The notes under the pieces are model-generated. The model was not told where the DNA came from. It made no database searches and saw nothing but the letters and a program-made list of their open reading frames with translations. 64,000 bases of DNA from Nesterenkonia ebinurensis (GTDB lineage Bacteria; Actinomycetota; Actinomycetes; Actinomycetales; Micrococcaceae). Location of the stretch: NCBI RefSeq assembly GCF_008711175.1, contig NZ_VWNF01000049.1:1-64000 (forward strand), read 5' to 3'. The position numbers and the translations under genes were made by a program. Shown here piece after piece: positions 7,719 through 16,732 of the stretch (position 1 is its first letter; every line of letters begins with the position of its first letter).

Positions 7719-9701
7719 ATGCTAAAACCACTGGTGATAGGAGCTGAGGCCGCCAGCCGTGCCGTTCGCGGGGTCTCCCGGATCCCCGGGGCCGATACCG
7801 CCCTTGCCCGCGCCGTAGTGGCCTCCGGGCGCTTCTTCACCCCCCGGCTGGAAGCCAGCATCACCGATAAGACCACCCCGCTGGGCACCATCCAGGAACG
7901 CGCCGCCACCGTGCTGTTCGAGGTCAACCGGTCCGGAGCCAAGAAGCTGCTGACCCAGCTGGAGATCGACTCCATCACCTCCGCAGAGACCCTGGAACAG
8001 CTGGCACTGCGCTATGTCAAGCTCAAGGAGTACACGGCTGCGCTGAGACTGCGCCGCCGCGCCGTGGAGCTGGAACCGGAGAACCTGCTGCGCTGGGTGG
8101 GCCTGGCCCGTTCCTTGCAGCGAGCAAGCTGGGGCGCAGTCACCAATGACCCGGTCGCCGGACTTGAGCACGGCCCCACCTCCCAGACCGAGGCCGCCCG
8201 GGAGGCTCTGGCCCAAGCCCAGGAGCTGGCCCCGCAGAACGCCTATGTGATCCACGAGCGCGGCCTCCTGGAGTTCGCCCGCGGTGACTGGCCCACCGGG
8301 CTGGAGCTGCTGCGCCAGGCCGTGGAGCTCGAGCCCAAAGCCAGCTGGTGGTCAGATCTGGCCGCCGCCTACCGCAAACCCCATGTCGCTGATCTGGACA
8401 AATCCCTGGAGGCCTATGAGAAGGCCCTGCAGCTGCGCCCGGACAGCCCCACCGCCTTCCGCGGGGTGATCCTGATGGGCGCCCGTGCAGACCAGGACTG
8501 GGCCAGGCTCTGGCGCAGTGCGGAGCTCTTCGAATCCAGGCGCAAACCCCGGGGCAGGGCTGTCCGGATGAAACTGATGCAGACCCTGCGCCCCATGTTC
8601 GCTGCCGGTGCCAGCCGGGCGCAGATCAGCGCCGGGATCGTGCAGTTGGGGATCGCCCACACCAAGGGGGAGCGGCTCTCCTGGCCCACCACCAGCCTGA
8701 TCGTCTACCGGCTCTCCTTCGCCCAGCGGATGAAGGCCGCATTCGAGCTGCGCCGCAGCCTGGCCCAGCGCAGCACCGCCTGGCTGGGCACCTCCAGCGC
8801 AGGGCACAGCAGGCACCGTCAGAAGCTGCTCTCTGCCCTGGTTTACTTGGGCGAGTACCAGCGCGCCCAGCAGCTCATCGACCCCATGCCCTGGACCCCG
8901 AGCCTTGCCTCAGAGCGGCACCGGCTGGAGAAGATGGCCGCTGATGTCCACCTCATCCAGGGCCGCCCGCAGCCGCTGATCGACTACGCCGCGCGCCGGG
9001 CAGAGGACCTGCCGCTGCCCGGTGAGGAACGTTTCCGGGAGCTGGTGGCAGGCAGGCGAGTCGCCGTCGTCGGCCCCGCCGATACCGGGGACCGGCTCGG
9101 CGAGCTGATCGACAGCTACGATGTGGTGATCCGCCCCCGGCTGATGACAGAGTTCGACGCCGCCCAGCTCGCCAGGCTCGGCAGCCGCACCGATATCAGT
9201 TACTTCTCTGGCCGGGACCTTGAAGAGTTCGTGCCGGTGGCAGAGCAGGCCGTACAGCGCGGAGAGCTGCAGATGGTGGTGGGCCGGGGGCTGAGCATGA
9301 ACAGCTTCACCGGGGAGATTCCCGACTGGCTGCGCTTCTACCGCCACGATTACTCCCTGGGCTTCCACGGCCCGCCCATGGGGATCGGGCGGATCCTCTA
9401 CGATGTGCTGCAGTTTGCGCCGGCCGAGATCGGCCTGTTCAACATCGACTTCTTCACCGGGCAGACCGCATTCGGCTCCGGCTACCGCGAGGGCAAGGAC
9501 GCCGGGCTGGGACCCTACTCGATTGTCAACGAGATCATCCTGGCCCATGATCTGGTGTTCGAGCATCGGCTGACCAAGGCGATCGCCGCCACCGGGCTGC
9601 TGCGCGGCCACGGCGTGGTGGCCGATGTGCTGGATCTGGACGAGCCCGCCTACATCCAGCGCCTCGAAGAATCCCCAGCCCTGCGCACCGCAGAGGGATG
9701 A
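7719..9701 (+). CDS. TPR protein with C-terminal sialyltransferase-like (GT29-like) domain
   Basis: 660 residues, no signal peptide. Residues ~85-260 contain TPR units (ALRYVKLKEYTAALRLRRRAVELEP; LEAYEKALQLRPDSPTAFRG). The C-terminal domain starts with RRVAVVGPADTGDRLGELID near residue 446 and continues SYDVVIRPR ... LGSRTDISYFSGRDL. This matches the large sialyl motif layout of GT29 enzymes (VVGN, then IDSHDFVIR, then DVGxxT) by eye. GT29 enzymes use CMP-sialic acid, which fits the CMP-sugar synthetase 2.7 kb upstream. ATG start at 7719 follows TAGACT by 9 nt. The next gene is a divergent paralogue 7 bp downstream, so the two form an operon. Transferase function is inferred, not shown. Confidence 0.65.
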   Translation: MLKPLVIGAEAASRAVRGVSRIPGADTALARAVVASGRFFTPRLEASITDKTTPLGTIQERAATVLFEVNRSGAKKLLTQLEIDSITSAETLEQLALRYVKLKEYTAALRLRRRAVELEPENLLRWVGLARSLQRASWGAVTNDPVAGLEHGPTSQTEAAREALAQAQELAPQNAYVIHERGLLEFARGDWPTGLELLRQAVELEPKASWWSDLAAAYRKPHVADLDKSLEAYEKALQLRPDSPTAFRGVILMGARADQDWARLWRSAELFESRRKPRGRAVRMKLMQTLRPMFAAGASRAQISAGIVQLGIAHTKGERLSWPTTSLIVYRLSFAQRMKAAFELRRSLAQRSTAWLGTSSAGHSRHRQKLLSALVYLGEYQRAQQLIDPMPWTPSLASERHRLEKMAADVHLIQGRPQPLIDYAARRAEDLPLPGEERFRELVAGRRVAVVGPADTGDRLGELIDSYDVVIRPRLMTEFDAAQLARLGSRTDISYFSGRDLEEFVPVAEQAVQRGELQMVVGRGLSMNSFTGEIPDWLRFYRHDYSLGFHGPPMGIGRILYDVLQFAPAEIGLFNIDFFTGQTAFGSGYREGKDAGLGPYSIVNEIILAHDLVFEHRLTKAIAATGLLRGHGVVADVLDLDEPAYIQRLEESPALRTAEG

Positions 9702-9708
9702 GGGGCCG

Positions 9709-11367
9709 ATGGCGGTGAGTCTGCATGGGCTGCGGTTCAAGATCGCCGCCGCAGCAGTGGTCAAGGCCAGTGTGTATGGGGCAGTGAGGGTACCCGGGGC
9801 GGCGTCGTTGGTGGAGAGCCTTGCCGAGCGTATGGCGCCTGCGGGCCAGGAGAGCACCGGCAGCTACCGGGGACTGGCCTCCGGACTGCTGCGCCAGGCT
9901 CTGCCGCAGAACCCGGGCGCAGAGCTGGTCTATGACCCGCTCTCCGGACTGGTCCCCGGCGCCACCGAGCCCGCAGCCGATGTGCAGGAACTGGCCCACC
10001 GCGCCGAGCAGGACCCCACCGCCGCGAACCTGATCGCCGCCGCAGCTGCCTACCGCAAACCCTATGTGGATGATCAGCAGACCGCCGCTGACCTCTATGA
10101 GCTGGCCTTCTCCGAGAACCCCAGGGACCTGCGCGCCGCCGAAGGCGTACTGACCTGCGGATCACGTTCCCACTATGACTGGCCGCGGATCTGGTCAGCG
10201 CTTAGCGAGCTGAAACCACGCCGCGGCCCGTTCAAAGCCGGCAGCGGATTCTGGCGCGCCTTCGATGCGGTCTTCACCGCCGCACCCAGTGCCGAGGAGA
10301 TCCGCGCGGCTGTCGCCCAGGTCCAGTACCAGGAGCACCGGCTGCCCCGCCTGCACCAGTTGCTGCTGGAGACCCTCGCCGCCCGCATGCAGTACCTGGG
10401 TCGGTTCGCCGCCGGAACCCTGTTGCGCACCGCCATGGCCGCCAACCGGGTGCACGAGCTCAGCGGAATTCCCCTGGAATCAGCCACCTGGCATAAGCAC
10501 CTGTTGGGTGCCTACGCCTACTCAGGGGACGACGCCGCCCTCCTGAACACCGTCCGGAAACCGGCAGTAGTTGCCCGCACCGCCTCCGTGCAGCGGCAGC
10601 TGCAGAAGCTGGCCGCCGATGCCGCCCTGTGGATCGGGGATGCGGGGCCGCTGCGCGAACACGCCTGGGTGCGGCAGGCCGAGATCCCGGCCCCCGGTGA
10701 GGAGCAGATGCATCAGCTGGTCTCCGGGAAGCGGATCGCGGTAGTCGGCCCGGCCGCCGGAGACGGGCTGGGTGACCTGATCGACTCCTATGACACCGTG
10801 GTGCGCACCCGCCACACCCCGGCAGGGTCTCCGGCGGATGTGGGTACCCGTACTGATATTGCCTACTATGCCGGGCGTGATTTGCTGCGCGACTATGACC
10901 AGATCGCTGCGACCGCGGATTCCGGAGCCTTCCAATTGGCAGTGACCAGGCCTTTCTTTGTCCAAGCGCCCAGCCTGCAGGAGCAGTGGCCGGCCTGGCT
11001 GCGGCCGGCCCGGTTCGAATACGGTCTCTACTTCCGCGGGGCGCCGCAGGGCCTGCAGCGGATCATCTACGACCTGCTGCAGTTCCAGCCGGCGGAGATC
11101 GCCGTGTTCAACGCAGATTTCTACGCCGGGCAGGAGCTGGCCGCGTTAGGCTACCGGGACAGCTACACGGCATTCGGTCCCTATAACCAGACCAATGATG
11201 TGGTGGCCATGCATGATCTGGCCTATGAGTTCCACTGGGCGCAGCGCATGCTGGGCGCTGGGCTGATCACCGCTCACGGGGCAGCCGCTGAGGTCCTGGC
11301 GCTGAGCCAGACGGCCTATTTGCAGCGCCTGGAGGCCGGTCCCCTCGGAACTGGCTCCGGCCACTGA
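9709..11367 (+). CDS. second TPR / sialyltransferase-like (GT29-like) protein, paralogue of the upstream gene
   Basis: 552 residues from ATG at 9709, with an AGGGG ribosome site just upstream and only 7 bp after the preceding stop. Parallels its neighbour: AAAYRKPYVDDQQTAADLYELAF near residue 112, then a C-terminal domain GKRIAVVGPAAGDGLGDLI near 341, SYDTVVRTR, ADVGTRTDIAYYAGRDL, and FNADFYAGQELAALGY. DVGTRTD matches the GT29 L-motif better than the first copy does. The N-terminus is shorter and lacks one TPR-like block. Tandem arrangement suggests sequential or alternative transfer of the same CMP-activated sugar. The acceptor is unknown. Confidence 0.62.
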   Translation: MAVSLHGLRFKIAAAAVVKASVYGAVRVPGAASLVESLAERMAPAGQESTGSYRGLASGLLRQALPQNPGAELVYDPLSGLVPGATEPAADVQELAHRAEQDPTAANLIAAAAAYRKPYVDDQQTAADLYELAFSENPRDLRAAEGVLTCGSRSHYDWPRIWSALSELKPRRGPFKAGSGFWRAFDAVFTAAPSAEEIRAAVAQVQYQEHRLPRLHQLLLETLAARMQYLGRFAAGTLLRTAMAANRVHELSGIPLESATWHKHLLGAYAYSGDDAALLNTVRKPAVVARTASVQRQLQKLAADAALWIGDAGPLREHAWVRQAEIPAPGEEQMHQLVSGKRIAVVGPAAGDGLGDLIDSYDTVVRTRHTPAGSPADVGTRTDIAYYAGRDLLRDYDQIAATADSGAFQLAVTRPFFVQAPSLQEQWPAWLRPARFEYGLYFRGAPQGLQRIIYDLLQFQPAEIAVFNADFYAGQELAALGYRDSYTAFGPYNQTNDVVAMHDLAYEFHWAQRMLGAGLITAHGAAAEVLALSQTAYLQRLEAGPLGTGSGH

Positions 11368-11549
11368 CTCTGGGGTTCGGCTTCTGAGGCTGGCTTTGCT
11401 TCTGGTTCCGGTTCTTGTTTCTGAGTCTGGCTCTGCTTCTGGCCGCGGGCTCTGCACCCTGATCCAAGGGATATAAGATGGTATTCAAAACCGAATAAAT
11501 ACGCCCATAAAGTCTTGTGATATGGCTCATATCAGGATAGAGTAGGAAC
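11368..11549. repeat. intergenic region with degenerate CTTCTGG-type short repeats
   Basis: From about 11371 to 11450 the strand is built from variants of GGCTTTGCTTCTGG and GGTTCCGGTTCTTG, a decayed short tandem repeat. The rest (11460-11535) is AT-rich and leads into the promoter of the HNH pseudogene (TAGAGT at 11538-11543, 6 nt before ATG 11550). No gene seen. Confidence 0.45.
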
Positions 11550-13112
11550 ATGAATACGAATCCAGCACTGACGCCGACCCGGGAGCCTGCTGGTCTGGTG
11601 CCAGCGTGCCCGGGGGAGTCCCTGCTGCTGGGTTCGAGGATGGCTGGCAGGGCTCCAGCCCACCCGCTCCGGTGCTGCCCCGGAGTATGCCCACTTGGCC
11701 GGAGAGCCAGAGCTTGCAGCGGCTTGGGAAGCTGAAGTCACCGCCAGGGTCGCTGACGCACGGAAGATCACTGAGCTGCTGGAGTATCGGGACCGGAAAG
11801 TCGCTGAAGCAGTGGAGAACCGTGAAAGAGCTGATAATTTCACTCGCCGGGCAGTGGTGAAAGCTGCCCACCACCAGGCTGGTGTCCTCCTGGGGGTCCC
11901 CGAACGCCATATCGAAAGCATGCTTGGTACTGCTGCCACCGCCCGGAAATGGCTGCCCCAGCTGTGGGATCAGTTCTGCCGCGGACGGATCGACCTTTCC
12001 CGCCTGAAGGTGCTGGTCTCGGGCGCCGGGGACCTGATCGAAACTAACTCTGGGCGCCCTGAGGCCCAGCAGGAACTCACTGCTGCACTGGATGCGCAGT
12101 TCGCCGCTGCGGCCCCAGCGCAGAATGAGCAGGTCCTCAAAGAGCAGGTTCACCAGCACGTGGCCCACGCAGACCCCTCGTGTGACCAGCGCCGCTATGA
12201 ACGAGCATGCAGCTCCCGCGGGGTCTCTCTGGTCCACCACAGCAATGGCATGTCTACTCTGCGCGCGGTGCTGCCCACTCTGAATGCCACCCGGATCTAT
12301 CAGCAACTGGATGCTGCAGCCGCAGCCATGCCTCGCCAGCAGGCCCACCCCGAGAGCGGAGAACCTGAGGACACCACCCGGTACAACCGGATGGCCGATG
12401 TGCTCACCGAATGGATCGACCGCGGCGCCGCGTACGGGAGTTCTCAAAGTCTCGCAGAGCGAGCCGCTGCAGCCGTACTCCCAAGTCCCCGCCCCGCCGC
12501 AGCCACTATCAACATCACCGTTCCCCTGGAGACCTCACCGGTGACTCCCAGGCCCCGACGGTCAGCAGTGGCGGAGCCTTCACCCTGCCTGCCCCTGAGG
12601 CCCGCCGTATGGCGAATGATCCAGCCGCAGAGAACACCTGCTACCTCACCGGAACTGCCACTGGAACCGATGGTGCCCAAAAGGTGGAAAAGATCGTCAA
12701 GCTCGGTAAGAGCAACCTGTTGGAAGGCATCACCGTAACCGGTGAGCTGGCGCGTCAGGCACTGATTCAGCAGCTGAAGGCTCAGCCGAACCTCCTGGAG
12801 GCGAAGTCCTCGGCCCGGTTCGTGACTGGGAACCTGCGCACCGCAGTCCAGATCCGAGCCGGTCAATGCCAGACACATGGATGCGTTGAACCCGCCACCC
12901 GGTCAGAGGTCGACCACATCATCTCCCACAAGACAGGCGGAGCCACCGATGCGCAGAACTCCCAGGTGCTCTGCCACCACCATCACGAGATCAAATCCCA
13001 CGGGCACCTCCCAGGCAGTGATCCACCGCAGCGGGCATCACCGGATCCCCCGCCAGACTGGGCCGCAGCCGGAGGCAACCCGTCCCGGGTGAATCCCGGT
13101 GGAGCATCCTGA
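11550..13112 (+). pseudogene. DUF222 / HNH endonuclease family gene with two frameshifts
   Basis: The three parts of a typical actinobacterial DUF222-HNH protein are in different frames. The N-terminal start (MNTNPALTPTREPAG) is in frame 3, and near 11675 the homology moves to frame 1 (PEYAHLAGEPELAAAWE, then the long DUF222 helical region). Near 12560 it moves to frame 3 (TCYLTGTATGTDGAQ ... RSEVDHIISHKTGGATD ... CHHHHEIKSHG). The last segment is the HNH core with both CxxC-like positions (CQTHGC; LCHHHH). These genes occur in many near-identical copies in Micrococcales and are often broken. Leaderless-type promoter at 11538. Confidence 0.8.
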
Positions 13113-13270
13113 CTCCCTGGACCCCTTCATGCCAGATCACCTGGTCACGCAGGTGGTGACACAGGTGGTCGCACAGGGGTGCCGGGCAGGTTGTCCGGGG
13201 TTAGTCAGGCTGCCCCGGTGGGAGCGCCATCAGCCCCCTGCTGCGGCAGGCACGGGCCCGGTGCTTGAAC

Positions 13271-13711
13271 TCAATAGTGATCCCGGTGCTCATCCTGCGC
13301 GTACTGCATCGCCTCGAAGAGCAGATCCCGGCGGATCTCCGACGTTGAGGTGCCCTCGGTGCGCGGCAGATACACCACCTCGCAGTGCTCCCGCAAGTAC
13401 TCGAAGCGGGGGGAGCCCTCCCAGTCTGAGCCCATCACCACCGTGTGGATCTCATGCTGGACCACATCTAGGCGCTTCTGCTCCCAGTTGGTCTCCGGGA
13501 TCACCAGATCCACATACTTGATAGCCTCCAGCATCATCTTGCGCACCTCAAAGGGGTGGTAACTGGGCTGCTTGCCAGGCTTGGCCTCATTGAACTCATC
13601 AGTGGAGAGCCCCACGATCAGATAGTCACCAAGCGCCCGGGCCCGCTTCAGCAGCCTGATATGCCCCCAGTGCAGAAGGTCGAAGGTGCCATAGGTGAGA
13701 ATTCGCTTCAT
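13271..13711 (-). CDS. tagD: glycerol-3-phosphate cytidylyltransferase (TagD-like), copy 1
   Basis: 146 residues, normal length. HWGH at residues 14-17 is the nucleotidyltransferase HxGH motif, and LPRTEGTST near the end is the RTExxST motif. STDEFNEAKPGKQPSYHPFE and PETNWEQKRLDV match canonical TagD closely. The enzyme makes CDP-glycerol from CTP and glycerol-3-phosphate in the cytoplasm, the donor for poly(glycerol phosphate) teichoic acid. It lies 46 bp downstream of a paralogue and just beyond a TagB/TagF-type polymerase on the same strand, so all three are probably one operon. Confidence 0.88.
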   Translation of the reverse strand: MKRILTYGTFDLLHWGHIRLLKRARALGDYLIVGLSTDEFNEAKPGKQPSYHPFEVRKMMLEAIKYVDLVIPETNWEQKRLDVVQHEIHTVVMGSDWEGSPRFEYLREHCEVVYLPRTEGTSTSEIRRDLLFEAMQYAQDEHRDHY

Positions 13712-13757
13712 AAGGTGATGCGGGCGTCGTCAGTGTGGGGTGAAAGCTGGCCGATGT

Positions 13758-14246
13758 TCAGGCGGTGTGGGGCAGCGCAGCCAGCCGGGTGGTCACCACG
13801 GCGGGCTCGCGGACAGGGCGGCTGCGCCGGGCAGGCAGGGTCACCGCATCAGAGAGCAGATCCCGGCGGATTTGGGCGGTGGAGACCCCCTCGGTGCGAG
13901 GCAGATACACCACCTCACAGTAGTCACGCAGGTACTCAAAGCGCGGGGAACCCTCCCAGTCCGAGCCCATCACCACTGTGTCAACGTGATAGCGGCGGAT
14001 GTCCTCGATCTTCTGCTCCCAGCTGGACTCCCCGATCACCAGATCCACGTAGCGCACCGCCTCCAGCATGTCGCAGCGGGTGCTGAACTGGTGATACGGG
14101 GGGCGGGTCCCTTTCTGATGCACTGCGAAATCATCAGTGCTGGCGGCCACGATCAGATAGTCGCCCAGCGCTTTAGCGCGCTTAAGCAGCCTGATGTGCC
14201 CCCAGTGGAGCAGGTCGAATGTTCCGTAGGTCAGAACTCGCTTCAT
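13758..14246 (-). CDS. TagD-like cytidylyltransferase, copy 2
   Basis: 162 residues. HWGH at 14-17 and LPRTEGVST are intact, so it should be catalytic. It differs from copy 1 in the substrate-side segment (STDDFAVHQKGTRPPYHQFSTRCDM against STDEFNEAKPGKQPSYH) and has a 20-residue C-terminal extension rich in Arg and Pro. Ribosome site AGGA is 5 nt before the ATG. It could make the same CDP-glycerol or a different CDP-polyol; sequence alone does not decide. It precedes copy 1 in transcription order. Confidence 0.85.
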   Translation of the reverse strand: MKRVLTYGTFDLLHWGHIRLLKRAKALGDYLIVAASTDDFAVHQKGTRPPYHQFSTRCDMLEAVRYVDLVIGESSWEQKIEDIRRYHVDTVVMGSDWEGSPRFEYLRDYCEVVYLPRTEGVSTAQIRRDLLSDAVTLPARRSRPVREPAVVTTRLAALPHTA

Positions 14247-14385
14247 ATGGTCCTCACACCGTTCCCCGGCCGTGCCGGCCCTGTACGCCGATGGTTGATT
14301 ACCTCTGGCAACTATTGCCGCATGATAGCAACTTCATGAAAAGGGAAGGTTTCAAGCCCGAGTAGAGGATAGGGTCAGCCGGGCC

Positions 14386-15567
14386 TCAGGAGCCCAAGTC
14401 TAAGGCATCGACAATCCGGTCAGCGCAGGCCGGAGGCTGCCGCGGCAGGGAACCATCCTGCTCGGTGACATAGCTCAGATGCTTGGCACGGAACTTCCGG
14501 TAATCAGGGGTGCCGATGCTCAGCGCGGCCTTCACCGCCTCAGTGGCAGTTGTGACAATGGGTCCTGGGACCTCTGCGTGATAGTCCACAGCCAGGCCGC
14601 GGGCCTCGGTGTAATCGGCAAGGTCATAGGGCCAGAACACCAGTGGGATATCACGCAGGGCGGCCTCATAGGTCACCGCCGAATAGTCGGTGATCACCGC
14701 ATCTGCCACCGCCAGCCAGTCCAGCACCCCAAAATCAGTGCCGATGATCGTCGAGCCGCTCTCGGGCACCGGCGACTTGTCCATGGGGTGGGGCAGCAGC
14801 ACAAGGGTGTTGGCGGCCTCGGCGTGATCTTGAAAGGCGGCAGCCACCTGGGTGTAGGGGATGTGCTTGCCGCGGCGGAAGGTGGGGATATAGAGCACGC
14901 TGTGCCCGCCCTGCTCCGCTGCCCTGCGCAGCCGGGGATAATGGTCCATGATCTGTTCCCGGCGCTCAGCCATGGTCTGCTCATCCAGCAGGTAGTCGAT
15001 TCGCGGCATACCCAGCGGCTGGATCTTCTCCGCCGGAATTCCGAAGGCCGCGGTGTAGATGGAGGCCGGGACCTCCCCGGAGGCGCAGACAAAACTGTAG
15101 TTCTGATGCATGCGCATTGTGGCCGCCACCCGAGGGTTGGGCCCCTCCCGGGTCCCAGAGGCCAGATGCCCGAACTTCTTGATCGCGCCCAGGGCGTGCC
15201 AGATCTGGCCGATCTTCAGATTCTTGCGGTGGTTGAGGATGCTCACCGGGATGATGTAGCCGTCCACCAGGCAGCCCGCACAGGTGGCCAGGTGATACAT
15301 CTCCCGGAAAGCCCTGGGGATATAGGTGGCGGAGAGTTTCTTGTGTTTGATCACCACAATCTCGTGCTCAGGGTAGCTGCGCCGGATGGCCTGCTTGAGC
15401 AGGGTGAAGTCAACAGTGATCTGCTTAGGCTCACGGGTGATGAGCACTACCTTGCGCTGCACCGGCAGCAGCTTCAGCAGCGCGTAGATACCCCGTGCGC
15501 CTGCGACCATGACGCCCAGTGGGGTGGTGAGGATACGTTTTTCCAGGTCCCCGGATCCTTCCGCCAT
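14386..15567 (-). CDS. CDP-glycerol:poly(glycerophosphate) glycerophosphotransferase family (TagB/TagF-like)
   Basis: About 393 residues from ATG at 15567; an in-frame ATG 54 bp upstream (15621) is an alternative, but that extension is unlike the family. Motifs GQIWHALGAIKKFG, LPHPMDK, and VADAVITDYSAVTYEAALRDIPLVFW are hallmarks of the CDP-glycerol glycerophosphotransferase family, membrane-associated enzymes that transfer glycerol phosphate from CDP-glycerol. The single-domain size fits a primase or simple polymerase rather than full-length TagF. Two TagD homologues follow on the same strand, and a LytR-CpsA-Psr gene is divergent. The leader contains TAGGGT about 28 nt before the chosen ATG. 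Confidence 0.85.
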   Translation of the reverse strand: MAEGSGDLEKRILTTPLGVMVAGARGIYALLKLLPVQRKVVLITREPKQITVDFTLLKQAIRRSYPEHEIVVIKHKKLSATYIPRAFREMYHLATCAGCLVDGYIIPVSILNHRKNLKIGQIWHALGAIKKFGHLASGTREGPNPRVAATMRMHQNYSFVCASGEVPASIYTAAFGIPAEKIQPLGMPRIDYLLDEQTMAERREQIMDHYPRLRRAAEQGGHSVLYIPTFRRGKHIPYTQVAAAFQDHAEAANTLVLLPHPMDKSPVPESGSTIIGTDFGVLDWLAVADAVITDYSAVTYEAALRDIPLVFWPYDLADYTEARGLAVDYHAEVPGPIVTTATEAVKAALSIGTPDYRKFRAKHLSYVTEQDGSLPRQPPACADRIVDALDLGS

Positions 15568-15635
15568 GATCGAAACGTGCAAATACCATGGCCACCCTAA
15601 TACACCCCTGGGAGAATCCATGCGTGTCCATCCCG

Positions 15636-15652
15636 TACGCTAGTGTGCTGTG
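15636..15652 (+). promoter_or_regulatory. leaderless-type promoter of the LytR-CpsA-Psr gene
   Basis: TACGCT at 15636-15641 lies 8 nt before the GTG start at 15650. No Shine-Dalgarno sequence is present between them. Confidence 0.45.
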
Positions 15653-16732
15653 ACGCAGGAACTGTTTGACCAGGCCGACGATGCTGACGCTGAACCGGAG
15701 CACCGGAGCCGGCGGGGACGAAAGATCGCTATCGGGGTGCTCTGCGGCGCCCTGGTGCTGCTGTTGGGCGGGGCGGCGGCCGCTGCTCTCTACCTGAACT
15801 CGCTGCGTGGCGCCTATGAGGAGGCCGTCAATGTCATCGAGGAGCAGCACACCTTCCCCGAGGCCGAGGACCGGCCCGAGGAGACCACCATCGAGGACGA
15901 TGAGACCGGCGAGCAGGTTGAGGATGACCAGATCAACATGCTGCTGATCGGCTCCGACTCCGGCGGAGGCTCCGGAGAATTTGAGAACGTGCCCTGGCTG
16001 CCCAACTCCGGGCGTGCCGACACCATGATGTGGGTGCATATCCCCCATGAGCGCGACGCCGTCTACGTCATGTCGATCATGCGTGACACCTGGGTGCCCA
16101 TCCCCGGCTACGGGGAGGCCAAGATCAACTCCGCACTCTCCTTGGGCGAGGGCTCATCCCTGGCCGTGGCTACCGTGGAGAGCCTGGTGGGAGTGCCCAT
16201 CGACCATGTGGCCACAGTGGACATGGTCGGCTTCCAGAGCCTGGTCTCAGCCATGGGCGGGGTCACCGTGGACTCACCCACCTCCTTCACTTCGTGGAAC
16301 GGCTACCAGTTTGTGCGCGGCGAGCAGTACATGGACCCATCCCAGGCGATGAGCTTTGTGCGCGAGCGCCGGTCCTTCTCCGACGGCGACTACACCCGGG
16401 TGCGCAACCAGCAAGCCTTCCTGCGCGGGGTGCTCAATGACGTACTGACCCCCTCCACCTTGACTAATCCAGGCCGAGTGCACGAGATGGTCTCCAACTT
16501 CGCACCCCACATGGCGGTGGACTCCCAGCTCGCGGACGCAGGCTATGTGGCAGATCTGGCCTGGTCCATGCGCGATGTGCGCGGCCGCCACATCGAGATG
16601 TTCACCATGCCCAACCTCGGTGTGGGCACCGCCGGTTCCGAGTCGATCATCGTGGCCGACTTCGATGCCTTCACTGAGGCCGGAGAAGCCATGCGCGACG
16701 GCAGCTTCGAGGACTACGCCGCCAACAACTGA
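15650..16732 (+). CDS. LytR-CpsA-Psr (LCP) family cell-wall glycopolymer transferase
   Basis: 360 residues. A short basic N-terminus (RRGRK) precedes one membrane helix at about 25-48, so the enzyme is anchored with its catalytic part outside. The LCP domain contains NMLLIGSDSGGG, GRADTMMWVHI, SIMRDTWVPIPGYGEAKINSAL, GGVTVDSP and FVRERRSFSDGDYTRVRNQQAFL with the conserved Asp and Arg residues. LCP enzymes move undecaprenyl-linked polymers such as wall teichoic acid onto peptidoglycan. Divergent from the TagF-like gene, it completes the wall-polymer set. An acidic spacer (EDRPEETTIEDDETGE) separates helix and domain. Confidence 0.9.
   Translation: MTQELFDQADDADAEPEHRSRRGRKIAIGVLCGALVLLLGGAAAAALYLNSLRGAYEEAVNVIEEQHTFPEAEDRPEETTIEDDETGEQVEDDQINMLLIGSDSGGGSGEFENVPWLPNSGRADTMMWVHIPHERDAVYVMSIMRDTWVPIPGYGEAKINSALSLGEGSSLAVATVESLVGVPIDHVATVDMVGFQSLVSAMGGVTVDSPTSFTSWNGYQFVRGEQYMDPSQAMSFVRERRSFSDGDYTRVRNQQAFLRGVLNDVLTPSTLTNPGRVHEMVSNFAPHMAVDSQLADAGYVADLAWSMRDVRGRHIEMFTMPNLGVGTAGSESIIVADFDAFTEAGEAMRDGSFEDYAANN

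Noticed and set aside
13113-13270. CAGGTGGTGACACAGGTGGTCGCACAGG as a possible short tandem repeat array or CRISPR remnant
   Set aside because: Two degenerate ~14-bp units, no spacer structure and no cas genes.
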